From contig JAFDCW010000174.1 in the NCBI GenBank assembly GCA_019312705.1, forward strand, positions 1 through 7,739: a DNA stretch of 7,739 nucleotides. The letters run 5' to 3'. Of the stretch, positions 1-6,363 are shown piece by piece. The notes beneath the pieces were generated by a model, which made no database searches, was not told where the DNA came from, and saw only the letters and a program-made list of their open reading frames with translations. Origin of the DNA: Deltaproteobacteria bacterium (GTDB lineage: Bacteria > Myxococcota > Polyangia > Polyangiales > B10-G4). Each line of letters starts with the position of its first letter. Within the stretch, counting starts at the first letter, position 1. Made by a program: the position numbers and the translations under genes.

Positions 1-304
1 CGATGCACCGGACCCCGTCTTCGACCGAGGCGGCGTTCGCAACTTCTCCCTTGAGCACTTCGACGAGCTTGCCGATGCGATCCCGAAAGATGCTGATGAG
101 TACGTCTTCCTTGTTCTCGAAGTAGAGATAGATCGTGCCGTCGGCGACCCCCGCGGCCTTGGCGATTTCGCTCACCCGGGTCGCGTAGAAGCCCTTCTGG
201 GCGAATACGGAGATCGCGGCGCTGAGGATTCGCTCGCGCTTCTCCCCATCTTTCCCCCGTTTCTGACCGCCCTTCTTGGTGAATGGCTGTTCATTCTGCG
301 GCAC
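1..304 (-). CDS. TetR/AcrR-family transcriptional regulator, FadR-like (N-terminal part, cut by window edge)
   Basis: The visible 101 residues form a TetR-type N-terminal DNA-binding domain. After a Lys/Gly-rich lead (residues 1-22) comes RERILSAAISVFAQKGF (helix 1), then RVSEIAKAAGVADGTIYLYF (helix-turn-helix, residues 43-62), then NKEDVLISIF. The IYLYFxNKEDxLISIF stretch resembles the FadR/YsiA branch that senses long-chain acyl-CoA, but the ligand-binding domain lies outside the window, so the ligand is inference. GTG at 304-302 is the only start codon between the in-frame stop at 316-314 and the HTH; no good ribosome binding site precedes it. The gene starts 32 bp after the stop of the M16-like gene on the same strand, so it is probably the last visible member of the plsY operon. 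A regulator of lipid metabolism would fit that company. Confidence 0.85.
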   Translation of the reverse strand, partial: MPQNEQPFTKKGGQKRGKDGEKRERILSAAISVFAQKGFYATRVSEIAKAAGVADGTIYLYFENKEDVLISIFRDRIGKLVEVLKGEVANAASVEDGVRCI

Positions 305-336
305 GGCGAGGGCTTAACACGCTGCCCGAGCGGTCG

Positions 337-2739
337 TCAACGCGGCCGCCCAATCGAAAAGGTAGGCGGCGCGGTGAGGAATGGAGTCAGGTCCGGCTGT
401 GACCGGGGGGCGCCGACGAGGCGATCCCGGCTGAGCTCCCGCGCCCGGTGCTCCGGGCGCGCGTTTTGCCACCTGCGCGACCGGTTGGCGTCGTCCTGGA
501 GGTCGTCGGAGCGGCCTGCGGCTGCCTCTGCTGCCCGCCCCAGGTAGGTTGGCAGGGCGTCGAGGTTCGCTTCGGCGACATCGAGGGTCACGGTTACCCA
601 GGTCGCTTCGGCGATCTCCTCGGCATTGGCCTCGACCGGCGCGACTCCCGGTCGACGGCCGAGTTCGTTCGCGAGGCTCCGAGCGAAGGCCCGGGCGGCG
701 CTGGCGTCGGGGCGCCCCGGACCGCTCGCGATGAGACCGATCACGACCCGGGGCACGTCCCCCGGGTGATCGAAGGCCAGGGGCCCGTTGGTGACGGGCT
801 CGCCGAGGGTCGGGGCCTGCGGTAGCCGGCCAGCATCGAGACCCGAGATGCGCCGAGCCACGCGCCCGACCGCTTCTTCAACCGCGATATCGCCCACGAT
901 GGCGACGGCGGTGCGGGCGCCGACGCGGGTCGCCCGGAGCTGCCGCCGGAGCGCCGGGGCGCCTACGCTTTGCAACGTGCCCACGGACCCCAGGGGGGCG
1001 ACCGCGCCCGGGGCGCCCGGCGCGAGGGCCAACCCTGCGGCGGCGGCTCCCCCATCGACGGCCCCGATGGCCACCAGCCGCGCCTCGACGAGGTCGGCGC
1101 TCCGGAGAGACGGTGAAAGCGCGCAGTCGAGGGTGAGGTCGATGAGCGCTTCTGCGTGCTCCTTCGGACCGTGCACCACCATGCCGCCGGTCGCGGCGTC
1201 GACGAGGGGCGTAATCGTCGCCGAGAGCTCTCGGAGGCGTTGTCGGAGCGCGGAGCTCTCGAGCCCGCCGCAGGCAGTTGCGGCGAGGCGGGCAAGCAGC
1301 GCTTCGCGACCGTGGAGGGTGGTGGGCTCGGACCCCGCCCCCCCGAGGAAGCGCACGGCGATGGCCACGTCGACGTCGTCGCTCCGCCGCCTCACATCGA
1401 TGCGTGCCCCGTTCCCGGCGAGGGTGACCGAAGCCGAAGCCTCGTTGACCTCGCCCCGGAGCTCCGGCGTGAGCTGGGCAAAGGCCTCGGTCGTGGTCCG
1501 TTGCACCCGCTCTTCCACCTGGGCCTGGAGCGCCGCGTCGGGGTCGTCGCTGGCGCCTCGGCGGCGGTCGCCCCGCCCGCCTAGGGCCACCACCCCGACG
1601 CCGATCGCCGTTTCGGTCGCTCGATTATCCTGTCGATTATCCTCGCCGGCGCCCTCGCCCGCGAGCCACGCGCTGCCGACGATGCGCGCCGCGATCCGCG
1701 GGTCCGAGGGCACCGAGAGCGGATCTGGTGGGCCCGCTTCTAGGGCGACCCGGCCGAGGGCAGTGACTGCCCGGCGGCTCGCCCGGGGAGGACGCAGGTG
1801 AACAATACGCACCAGGACCAGTCCGCCGCCCCGCACCCCGAAGCCGTGGGCACGAACCTGCGCTCTCGGGCCGAACGTCCCGCGAGCGGCGGCCTCGACA
1901 GCCCGGGCTGCAGACATCGCGCTGCCCGCGTCGTTTGTTCGGAGGGCTCCGGTCACGACGTTGCGGTCGCCGATGCTCACCCGGCTCCGGACCCCCGGCG
2001 CCGCCACGGGGGCACCTCGGCCGCGTTGCTCTCGGGCACCGGGGGAGCCGTCGAAGTGCTCGACGATCGCGTCCCGAAGCGTCCCCCGGTCGAAGTCCCC
2101 GGCGGCGACGATCAAGGCCCGGCTGGGGCCGTAGTGGTCTCGAAGAAAACCCTCGACCGCCTCTCGAGTCACCCTGGCGTCGTCCTCGGCATCGCCCAGG
2201 GGCGAAAAGCCCTCGCCGCCGTCTCCGAAAAGCGCCTCGAGGGCGAGTAGGTCCGCCGCCCGACCCTCGTCGGTGTGGGCCCGCCGCCTCGACGCCCGGA
2301 GGCGCTCTTGGCTTGCGGTCAGCTCTTCGACGTCGACGCTCCGGCGCGCGAGCAGAGACCCGAGGGCCTCGACGCAGCGCACTACCTCGTCCGACTCGAA
2401 TTCGATCTCGAAGACCGTGCCTTCCGGGAGCACCCGCCCGGTGGCCCCTCCGGTCGCCGAGACGGACCAAGCGGCAGCCGTTGCGACCTGCGGCGGGTCG
2501 GCATCGCGGCTGCCCGCGTCGAGGTAGAGGGCGAGGTGCACGAGGCCGTCGGTGGAGCGCGGGATGGCGACGAGGCGCGTTCCGCCGACCGTCTCGACGG
2601 CGAGGGCCGGGCCCTCAGGGCGATCCGGGGCGGAGCTCGCCGCTCCGCATCCGGTCAGGCCCATCAGGACGACCATCGGGACGACCGGGAACCGGGCTGG
2701 GGCCAGCGCGGGGCCCAGGGGCCGAAGCCGCGTGTTCAT
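337..2739 (-). CDS. M16 (insulinase/pitrilysin)-like lipoprotein, predicted catalytically inactive
   Basis: This is an 800-residue protein with a lipoprotein signal peptide: Arg4 and Arg6, a hydrophobic core at about 17-28, lipobox LTGC with Cys31, then Gly. It reads as two M16-type halves, about 45-420 and 435-745, each with the alternating strand/helix pattern of the family; recognisable pieces are LALYLDAGSRD (69-79), FLRDHYGPSRALIVAAGDFD and, near the end, VAIVGDIAVEEA. In active M16 enzymes an HxxEH zinc motif follows the GSR segment; here that stretch is PPQVATAAAWSV (82-93) with no His or Glu, and the second half has none either. It probably acts as a non-catalytic partner or binding protein in the periplasm or outer membrane. 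ATG 2739 is chosen because the signal peptide begins there, not at the longer upstream frame; it overlaps the plsY stop as ATGA, which implies translational coupling. The Ala/Arg-rich end past about 745 is unassigned. Confidence 0.8.
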   Translation of the reverse strand: MNTRLRPLGPALAPARFPVVPMVVLMGLTGCGAASSAPDRPEGPALAVETVGGTRLVAIPRSTDGLVHLALYLDAGSRDADPPQVATAAAWSVSATGGATGRVLPEGTVFEIEFESDEVVRCVEALGSLLARRSVDVEELTASQERLRASRRRAHTDEGRAADLLALEALFGDGGEGFSPLGDAEDDARVTREAVEGFLRDHYGPSRALIVAAGDFDRGTLRDAIVEHFDGSPGAREQRGRGAPVAAPGVRSRVSIGDRNVVTGALRTNDAGSAMSAARAVEAAARGTFGPRAQVRAHGFGVRGGGLVLVRIVHLRPPRASRRAVTALGRVALEAGPPDPLSVPSDPRIAARIVGSAWLAGEGAGEDNRQDNRATETAIGVGVVALGGRGDRRRGASDDPDAALQAQVEERVQRTTTEAFAQLTPELRGEVNEASASVTLAGNGARIDVRRRSDDVDVAIAVRFLGGAGSEPTTLHGREALLARLAATACGGLESSALRQRLRELSATITPLVDAATGGMVVHGPKEHAEALIDLTLDCALSPSLRSADLVEARLVAIGAVDGGAAAAGLALAPGAPGAVAPLGSVGTLQSVGAPALRRQLRATRVGARTAVAIVGDIAVEEAVGRVARRISGLDAGRLPQAPTLGEPVTNGPLAFDHPGDVPRVVIGLIASGPGRPDASAARAFARSLANELGRRPGVAPVEANAEEIAEATWVTVTLDVAEANLDALPTYLGRAAEAAAGRSDDLQDDANRSRRWQNARPEHRARELSRDRLVGAPRSQPDLTPFLTAPPTFSIGRPR

Positions 2740-3332
2740 GATGGAGGCTCCACGCCACGAACGAGGCGGCCGATGTTGCCGGCGTGGCGGATGATCACCA
2801 GGACGAGGAGGGTGTAGGCCATGATCGTGCGCGGGCCTTCCGGGCCGAGGACGACGACCATCACCGCCACCCCGATGGTCGAGCCGAGGAGCGAACCCAC
2901 GCTCGCCCGCTTCGTGCTCTTCTTGCCGACGACGTACCCGGCGAACCCCGCGAGCCCCGCCGCCGGGAGGGCCGCGAGCAGCACTCCGGCGCTGGTGGCT
3001 GCCCCCTTGCCGCCGCGGAAGTGATGCCAGATGGGCGCCAGGTGGCCGGCCACGGCGGCAACGCCGGTGGCTGCGGTCCAAGGATCGTCGGCGCCAAAGA
3101 GCAGCCGTGCCCCGACGACCGGGAGGGCCCCCTTCAGGGCATCGAGGACGAGCACGACGCGGCCGACCCGCTTGCCGAGGACCCGGCCGACGTTGGTCGC
3201 TCCGATGTTGCCGCTGCCCTCCTCGCGCAGGTCGGCGCCAGCCCGTTTTGCCGCGAGCAGGCCGAAGGAGACCGAGCCGAGCAGATAGGCGCTGAGGACC
3301 ATCGCGGGTCGGATGAGCGAATCGGGGTCCAT
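2736..3332 (-). CDS. plsY: Glycerol-3-phosphate acyltransferase PlsY (acyl-phosphate dependent)
   Basis: PlsY is an inner-membrane enzyme that transfers an acyl group from acyl-phosphate to the sn-1 position of glycerol-3-phosphate, giving lysophosphatidate in phospholipid synthesis. All three conserved cytoplasmic motifs are present in the 198-residue product: GSGNIGATNVGRVLG (39-53), GHLAPIWHHFRGGKGAATSAG-type motif with His97, Pro100, Gly107-Gly108-Lys109-Gly110 (96-116), and KKSTKRASVGSLLG (137-150). Hydrophobic spans lie near 10-28, 59-79, 87-101, 113-136, 145-165 and 170-186, as in the family. ATG 3332 is preferred because it puts the usual short lead ahead of the first membrane helix (AYLLGS); ATG 3347 and GTG 3371 are in-frame alternatives, and none has a clear ribosome binding site. 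It is first of the plsY, M16-like, tetR run. Confidence 0.95.
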   Translation of the reverse strand: MDPDSLIRPAMVLSAYLLGSVSFGLLAAKRAGADLREEGSGNIGATNVGRVLGKRVGRVVLVLDALKGALPVVGARLLFGADDPWTAATGVAAVAGHLAPIWHHFRGGKGAATSAGVLLAALPAAGLAGFAGYVVGKKSTKRASVGSLLGSTIGVAVMVVVLGPEGPRTIMAYTLLVLVIIRHAGNIGRLVRGVEPPS

Positions 3333-3382
3333 CGCGGACGGCAGCATAAGCGCCGGGAGCCCACGCGCCACACGTCGAGATC

Positions 3383-3411
3383 TTGGGACTCGTAGGTGGT
3401 TGTCCTACACT
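3383..3411 (+). promoter_or_regulatory. Candidate housekeeping promoter of the PilZ gene
   Basis: TTGGGA at 3383-3388 and TACACT at 3406-3411 are separated by exactly 17 bp. Each matches 4 of 6 bases of the sigma-70 consensus, including the key T, A and T of the -10 box. A start point about 7 bp downstream would fall at or next to the ATG at 3419, so the mRNA would have almost no leader. Prediction by eye only. Confidence 0.35.
3392..3408. repeat. Inverted repeat GTAGG-N7-CCTAC in the plsY/PilZ divergent region
   Basis: GTAGG (3392-3396) and CCTAC (3404-3408) form a perfect 5-bp dyad with a 7-nt spacer. A third copy, CCTACA at 3414-3419, repeats CCTACA at 3404-3409 with a 10-bp period, about one helical turn. 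The dyad sits between and over the predicted -35 and -10 boxes, as an operator would, but with 5-bp arms in GC-rich DNA chance is a real possibility. Confidence 0.25.
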
Positions 3412-3418
3412 TGCCTAC

Positions 3419-3811
3419 ATGAGCGAAGACCGTCGGCGGGCAGATCGCATTCCAGTGGGTTTCTACGTTCGGCAAATGGTCGATGGAGAGGCCCACCGGT
3501 GTTTCACGACCAATTTGAGCAGCCGGGGGATCTTTGTGGAGCAGGTCCTCGCGTGCATGGAGCGCAGGTCGAGGGTCGTGCAAATCGAGGTGCCGCTCCC
3601 CGGCACCAATGAATCCCTCTGGACTCGCGGCGAGGTGGTCTACGACCGCTTTGAGCCGCTCTTCCATGGCACCGCGATCCGCTTCACCGGCATGGCCAAT
3701 ACCCACCGCCGCATGCTGAACCACTGGCTCCGGGATGCGCGCCGGGATTCTGAGCAAATTGGGCCGATACGCAGCGGTAGCGTGACCATCCACCGCCCAA
3801 TTCACGCGTGA
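3419..3811 (+). CDS. PilZ-domain protein (probable c-di-GMP receptor)
   Basis: The 130-residue product is essentially a single PilZ domain. The c-di-GMP signature is intact: an N-terminal RRADR (residues 6-10, the RxxxR element) and N32-L-S-S-R-G37 (the D/NxSxxG element), followed by a beta-rich stretch with VVQIEVPLPG and a typical GEVVYDR and GTAIRFTGM. PilZ proteins bind c-di-GMP and change motility, exopolysaccharide or gene expression; this one has no output domain, so it would act through a partner. ATG 3419 is chosen because it directly precedes the RxxxR element; the upstream frame to TTG 3383 lies over the predicted promoter. There is no Shine-Dalgarno sequence before the ATG. The C-terminal residues from about 105 are Arg/His-rich and not conserved by eye. 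The gene is convergent with the sigma gene (13 bp between stops). Confidence 0.85.
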   Translation: MSEDRRRADRIPVGFYVRQMVDGEAHRCFTTNLSSRGIFVEQVLACMERRSRVVQIEVPLPGTNESLWTRGEVVYDRFEPLFHGTAIRFTGMANTHRRMLNHWLRDARRDSEQIGPIRSGSVTIHRPIHA

Positions 3812-3824
3812 TGGCTTGCGGGGT

Positions 3825-4448
3825 TCAGGCGGCCGCGGACATCTGCGCCGGGGCGAGGGCTTGGGTCAAGCGGCAGCGGATCTTGTGCTTCTTCGAGTAG
3901 ACGGTCTTGACCGAGATGGCCATCTCCTCGGCGACTTCCTCGGGGCTCATGCCCTCGACGTAGAAGAGGCGCACGAAGTCCCGGTCCTTGCTGGAGAAGG
4001 TGCAGAGGGTCCGGTTCACCATGGCCCAGCGCTGCTTGCGCAAGATCAGGTCCGAAGGGTCGGTCATCGACGCCCGGACATCGGCGGCGTCGGTGAGCTC
4101 CGTCGTCTGGGGCTGCCGGGAGAGGCTGCGCAGATAGTCCCACGCCGTGTTCGTCGCGAGCAGACCGAGCCAGCTCGAGAGCTTGTTGCCTCGCTCGGGC
4201 TGGTAGCGGCGGAGCTTGTGCATGTCCCGGGCGGTGATGTTGACCAGGAACATGCCGAAGATCTCCCGCACGTCCTCGCTTGCGACGACGCTGGTGAAGC
4301 GCCCCGTGACTTTGTGGATGCAGCGATAGACGAGGCGGTCGAAGCGACGGTGAAACTCGCCCCAGGCGGCCGGCTCTTTGGTGAGCATGCGGCTCAGCAG
4401 GTCAGCGTCGGTCCAGTCGGTCGGGGTGGTCATTGTGAGCTCAGTCAT
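3825..4448 (-). CDS. ECF-type RNA polymerase sigma factor
   Basis: The 207-residue protein has the sigma-70 region 2 and region 4 pair and lacks regions 1 and 3, as in ECF sigmas. Region 2 spans about 17-110: LLSRMLTKEPAAWGEFHRRF, ASEDVREIFGMFLVNI (the usual acidic D-x-x-QEVF segment appears as SEDVREIF), then YQPERGNKLSSWLGLLATN and the DYLRS end. Region 4 spans about 145-198: FSSKDRDFVRLFYVEGMSPEEVAEEM, then the helix-turn-helix ISVKTVYSKKHKIRCRL. ATG 4448 is supported by GGAGG at 4461-4457, 8 nt upstream; ATG 4433 lacks one. No anti-sigma gene is adjacent, so activity may be controlled by transcription: a strong sigma-54-type promoter lies 5' (see 4486-4501). Its target genes are unknown; the divergent TPR lipoprotein gene is one candidate. 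Confidence 0.9.
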   Translation of the reverse strand: MTELTMTTPTDWTDADLLSRMLTKEPAAWGEFHRRFDRLVYRCIHKVTGRFTSVVASEDVREIFGMFLVNITARDMHKLRRYQPERGNKLSSWLGLLATNTAWDYLRSLSRQPQTTELTDAADVRASMTDPSDLILRKQRWAMVNRTLCTFSSKDRDFVRLFYVEGMSPEEVAEEMAISVKTVYSKKHKIRCRLTQALAPAQMSAAA

Positions 4449-4485
4449 CTGCGCGTCCTCCGTGATGCGGTCGGATGGACGTCAA

Positions 4486-4501
4486 TGCAGCCCTCGTGCC
4501 A
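4486..4501 (-). promoter_or_regulatory. Sigma-54 (RpoN) -24/-12 promoter of the ECF sigma gene
   Basis: Read on the minus strand the site is TGGCACGAGGGCTGCA. Against the sigma-54 consensus TGGCACRNNNNTTGCW, every fixed position matches except one (C for the first T of the -12 element). The GG and GC dinucleotides are 10 bp apart as required. The start point would be near 4475, giving a 27-nt leader that contains the GGAGG ribosome binding site. The position, orientation and leader length all fit the sigma factor gene downstream. Confidence 0.75.
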
Positions 4502-4570
4502 ATGCTCTGCCCGGTGCAAATTGGCCTGAATTGCGGGACTTTGGCCGGCGGAGGTCGGTCGCGCGGCGAG

Positions 4571-4667
4571 GTGTTACGGCGATCTACCCTCGTGTGACGC
4601 GTAACGGCGTAACACTCACCTGTTACGGTGTTGCGGAGCGCCGAGGGGGACCACACGTTCTGTTACG
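4571..4667. promoter_or_regulatory. Cluster of TGTTACG half-sites, candidate enhancer (UAS) array
   Basis: TGTTACG occurs at 4572-4578, 4621-4627 and 4661-4667, and its complement CGTAACA at 4608-4614. One-base variants are TGTGACG (4593-4599), CGTAACG (4600-4606) and TGTTGCG (4629-4635). CGTAACA-CTCACC-TGTTACG (4608-4627) is a perfect 7-bp dyad with a 6-nt spacer; GTGTTACG (4571-4578) also pairs with CGTAACAC (4608-4615). The array is 97-192 bp upstream of the predicted sigma-54 start point, where enhancer-binding proteins normally bind. It also lies 69-164 bp upstream of the TPR gene and could serve both directions. Confidence 0.55.
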
Positions 4668-4735
4668 CCGCGCTGGATCGGGTCTTCCCCGCAAAATAGT
4701 AAGAACTCCAGACGTTTCCGATTGTCGGGATCCAT

Positions 4736-5995
4736 ATGCGAACACGAGCCCCCGCGAGCCCCCCGGTGCCCTTCCTTCTAGTCCCTCTGCTGTCCGTCGT
4801 TTCCGTCGCCTTGGTCGCCTGCGGTGGGGCCTCCACGGCTTCTCGAACGGCCGCCGACGCGAACGGTGAGGTCATCCAGATGGAAGAGCTGCGTATCACC
4901 GCCCGGCAAACCGGGGACGGCCTGGCGTTCGACAGTTACGACGCCGAGACGCTCTTCTTCCAGGCGACAGCACTCCTGAACCAGCGCCGTTGCCCGGACG
5001 CCGTGACGCTCTATGACCGTATCGCCGACGAATTTCCTGGGAGCCGGTACCGCTCGCCGGCCCTCTACAACGCGGGCCTCTGTCTTCAGGATGCTTCGCA
5101 GCGCGAGGAGGCGGTCCGGCGCTTCACGCGCCTCGTCGAAGAAGAGCCCGAGAGCCCCGACGTGAAGCATGCGCGCTTTCAGCTCGCCCAGCTGCACGTC
5201 GAGCTCGAGCAGTACGACGAGGCCCTCGAGATCGCCGATGGGCTGCTCCGGGGCCAAGAGCTCAGCTCCGACGAGCGCATGGAGGCGATGGCTCGGCGCT
5301 CTCAGGCGCTGCTTGGCCAGGACGACCTCGACGACGCCGAGCGCCAGGCGCGCAGTGCAGTGACCTATTACCGGACGCGCCCCGAGGGCGAGCGCGTGCG
5401 CGATGAGTTCTTCGCCGCCGCAGCGAACTACGTGCTCGCGGAGGCTCTGCGGAAGAAGGCCTCGGCGTTCCAAATCCCCGAGGCGAACGTCGACGATCAG
5501 CGCATGGTCCTCGAGCGGCGAGCCCAGGTGATGCTTCGCGCCCAGCGCGAGTACTTCAATACGATGTCCCTGACCAACCCGCACTGGTCGACGGCGGCCG
5601 GCTACCAGATAGGCGCGATGTACGACAGCTTCTGGAATGACATCATGGCGGCGCCGACGCCCCCGCCGGCCGAAGCGCTGCCCCCGGGGACCGAAGAGGT
5701 CTACGCCGACGAGTACCGCCAGGAGCTCGCGCGCCTTGTCGAACCGCTCATCCGTCACGCCATCCGCTACTGGGAGCTGACCCTGATGATGGTGGAGCGA
5801 GCCAGCGTGCAGAGCGAGTGGACGGAGCAGATCCGCACCGACCTCGACCGGGCCCGCCGGCGGCTGCTGACGGAACTTGGCGAGGCACCGACGCCTGAGA
5901 CCGAGTCGCCAGAGTCCGAGACGCTGGAGCCCGAGGGAGCGGAGACCGCGGAGGACCTCGGCGCTCCTGCTGCCTCTGCTGCCTCTGCGCCGTGA
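4736..5995 (+). CDS. Tetratricopeptide-repeat lipoprotein
   Basis: The 419-residue protein begins with Arg2/Arg4, a hydrophobic stretch at 11-27 and the lipobox LVAC (Cys29) followed by Gly-Gly, so it should be lipidated and sent to the outer membrane. TPR-like helical pairs follow at about 69-102 (ending DRIADEFPGSRY), 106-139 (ALYNAGLCLQ, EEAVRRFTRLVEEEPES), 143-176 (ARFQLAQLHVELEQYDEALE) and about 180-215, resembling the BamD/YbgF type of envelope TPR protein. A second helical part (about 225-390) contains NPHWSTAAGYQIGAMYDSFW. The tail from 390 is Glu/Pro/Ala-rich low complexity. Such proteins scaffold envelope complexes; gliding-motility TPR lipoproteins of myxobacteria are one possible relative, unproven. 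The start is the ATG at the signal peptide; its ribosome binding site is weak (CGGGA). The gene is divergent from the sigma gene. Confidence 0.85.
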   Translation: MRTRAPASPPVPFLLVPLLSVVSVALVACGGASTASRTAADANGEVIQMEELRITARQTGDGLAFDSYDAETLFFQATALLNQRRCPDAVTLYDRIADEFPGSRYRSPALYNAGLCLQDASQREEAVRRFTRLVEEEPESPDVKHARFQLAQLHVELEQYDEALEIADGLLRGQELSSDERMEAMARRSQALLGQDDLDDAERQARSAVTYYRTRPEGERVRDEFFAAAANYVLAEALRKKASAFQIPEANVDDQRMVLERRAQVMLRAQREYFNTMSLTNPHWSTAAGYQIGAMYDSFWNDIMAAPTPPPAEALPPGTEEVYADEYRQELARLVEPLIRHAIRYWELTLMMVERASVQSEWTEQIRTDLDRARRRLLTELGEAPTPETESPESETLEPEGAETAEDLGAPAASAASAP

Positions 5996-6013
5996 GCGCC
6001 GTGAGCGCCGTCG
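5967..6013. repeat. Two adjoining 9-bp tandem repeats across the TPR gene stop codon
   Basis: CTGCTGCCT is repeated at 5967-5975 and 5976-5984, then GCGCCGTGA at 5987-5995 and 5996-6004 with a third, altered copy GCGCCGTCG at 6005-6013. The first array encodes the Ala/Ser tail of the TPR lipoprotein; the second duplicates its TGA stop. Such short direct repeats are prone to slippage and could mark a deletion junction next to the truncated methyltransferase frame. Confidence 0.7.
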
Positions 6014-6073
6014 TCGTCGGCGCGAGCGCCGAGGGGGCTTCAGCATAGTACCGCCGTCGAGCGCTACCGCGCC

Positions 6074-6283
6074 ATGCCGATGGTTCGAGAGGGTGCGTTC
6101 AAATACAGCTCCAACGCCATGTACGCCGTCGTCTTCCTCGGCCTCTGGGGAGTTGCCTTGCTCACCCGCTCGCAGGCAGCCCTCGCCGTCGCGCTCTTCC
6201 AGCACGCCTACATCTGGGTGCATTGGTACGTGACCGAGCAGCCCGACGGCGTAGTGCTCTACGGCCGCTCCCAAGAGGAGTAA
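6074..6283 (+). CDS. Short frame matching the C-terminal end of a membrane phospholipid/ICMT-type methyltransferase, probable 5'-truncated remnant
   Basis: The 69-residue frame has the layout of the last part of a PEMT/isoprenylcysteine-methyltransferase-like protein: REGAFKYSSNAMYAVVF (6-22, the family's RxxRNxMY-type element), a membrane span at about 17-30, a second at 35-52 with HAYIWVHWY, then TEQPDGVVLYG (54-64), the Glu-containing end that closes the SAM site. The family normally has several further membrane helices before this. Here the same frame continues upstream as sensible residues (AVERYRA) but meets a TGA at 6002-6004 and offers no start codon before ATG 6074, and the preceding 300 bp belong to the TPR gene. 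No Shine-Dalgarno sequence precedes the ATG. I read it as a decayed fragment; a genuine small membrane protein is the alternative. Confidence 0.5.
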   Translation: MPMVREGAFKYSSNAMYAVVFLGLWGVALLTRSQAALAVALFQHAYIWVHWYVTEQPDGVVLYGRSQEE

Positions 6284-6363
6284 CAGGAGCAGAGGAGAGC
6301 AGCAGACGCACCGCCTTGTCACGAAGACCCAACGGGGCGACCCTCATCACCGGAGGTCCCCCC

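Noticed and set aside
1156..1173. HGPKEH in the M16-like protein as a zinc-binding motif
   Set aside because: The spacing is HxxxEH, not HxxEH or HxxxxE... of a known M16 branch, and it is not at the position after the GSR segment where the motif belongs.
788..1801. 337-codon plus-strand frame opposite the M16-like gene
   Set aside because: Ser/Arg/Pro/Ala-rich composition without any recognisable domain; an antisense shadow of high-GC coding DNA.
2740..3081. N-terminal extension of the M16-like frame (114 extra codons up to 3081)
   Set aside because: It overlaps plsY in another frame, is Arg/Pro/Gly-rich shadow sequence, and the lipoprotein signal peptide begins exactly at ATG 2739.
4674..4693. 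Second sigma-54-like site on the plus strand before the TPR gene (GG...GC)
   Set aside because: The GG and GC spacing is not 10 bp in any register and the flanking bases do not fit the consensus.
4778..6322. 514-codon minus-strand frame opposite the TPR lipoprotein
   Set aside because: It covers the whole TPR gene antisense, has Arg/Gly/Leu-rich composition and no domain, and runs through the low-complexity tail as poly-Arg/Ser.
6316..6345. TTGTCA at 6316-6321 as the -35 box of the Hint lipoprotein gene
   Set aside because: The -35 hexamer is good, but at 16-18 bp spacing there is no acceptable -10 box (GACCCT at best).
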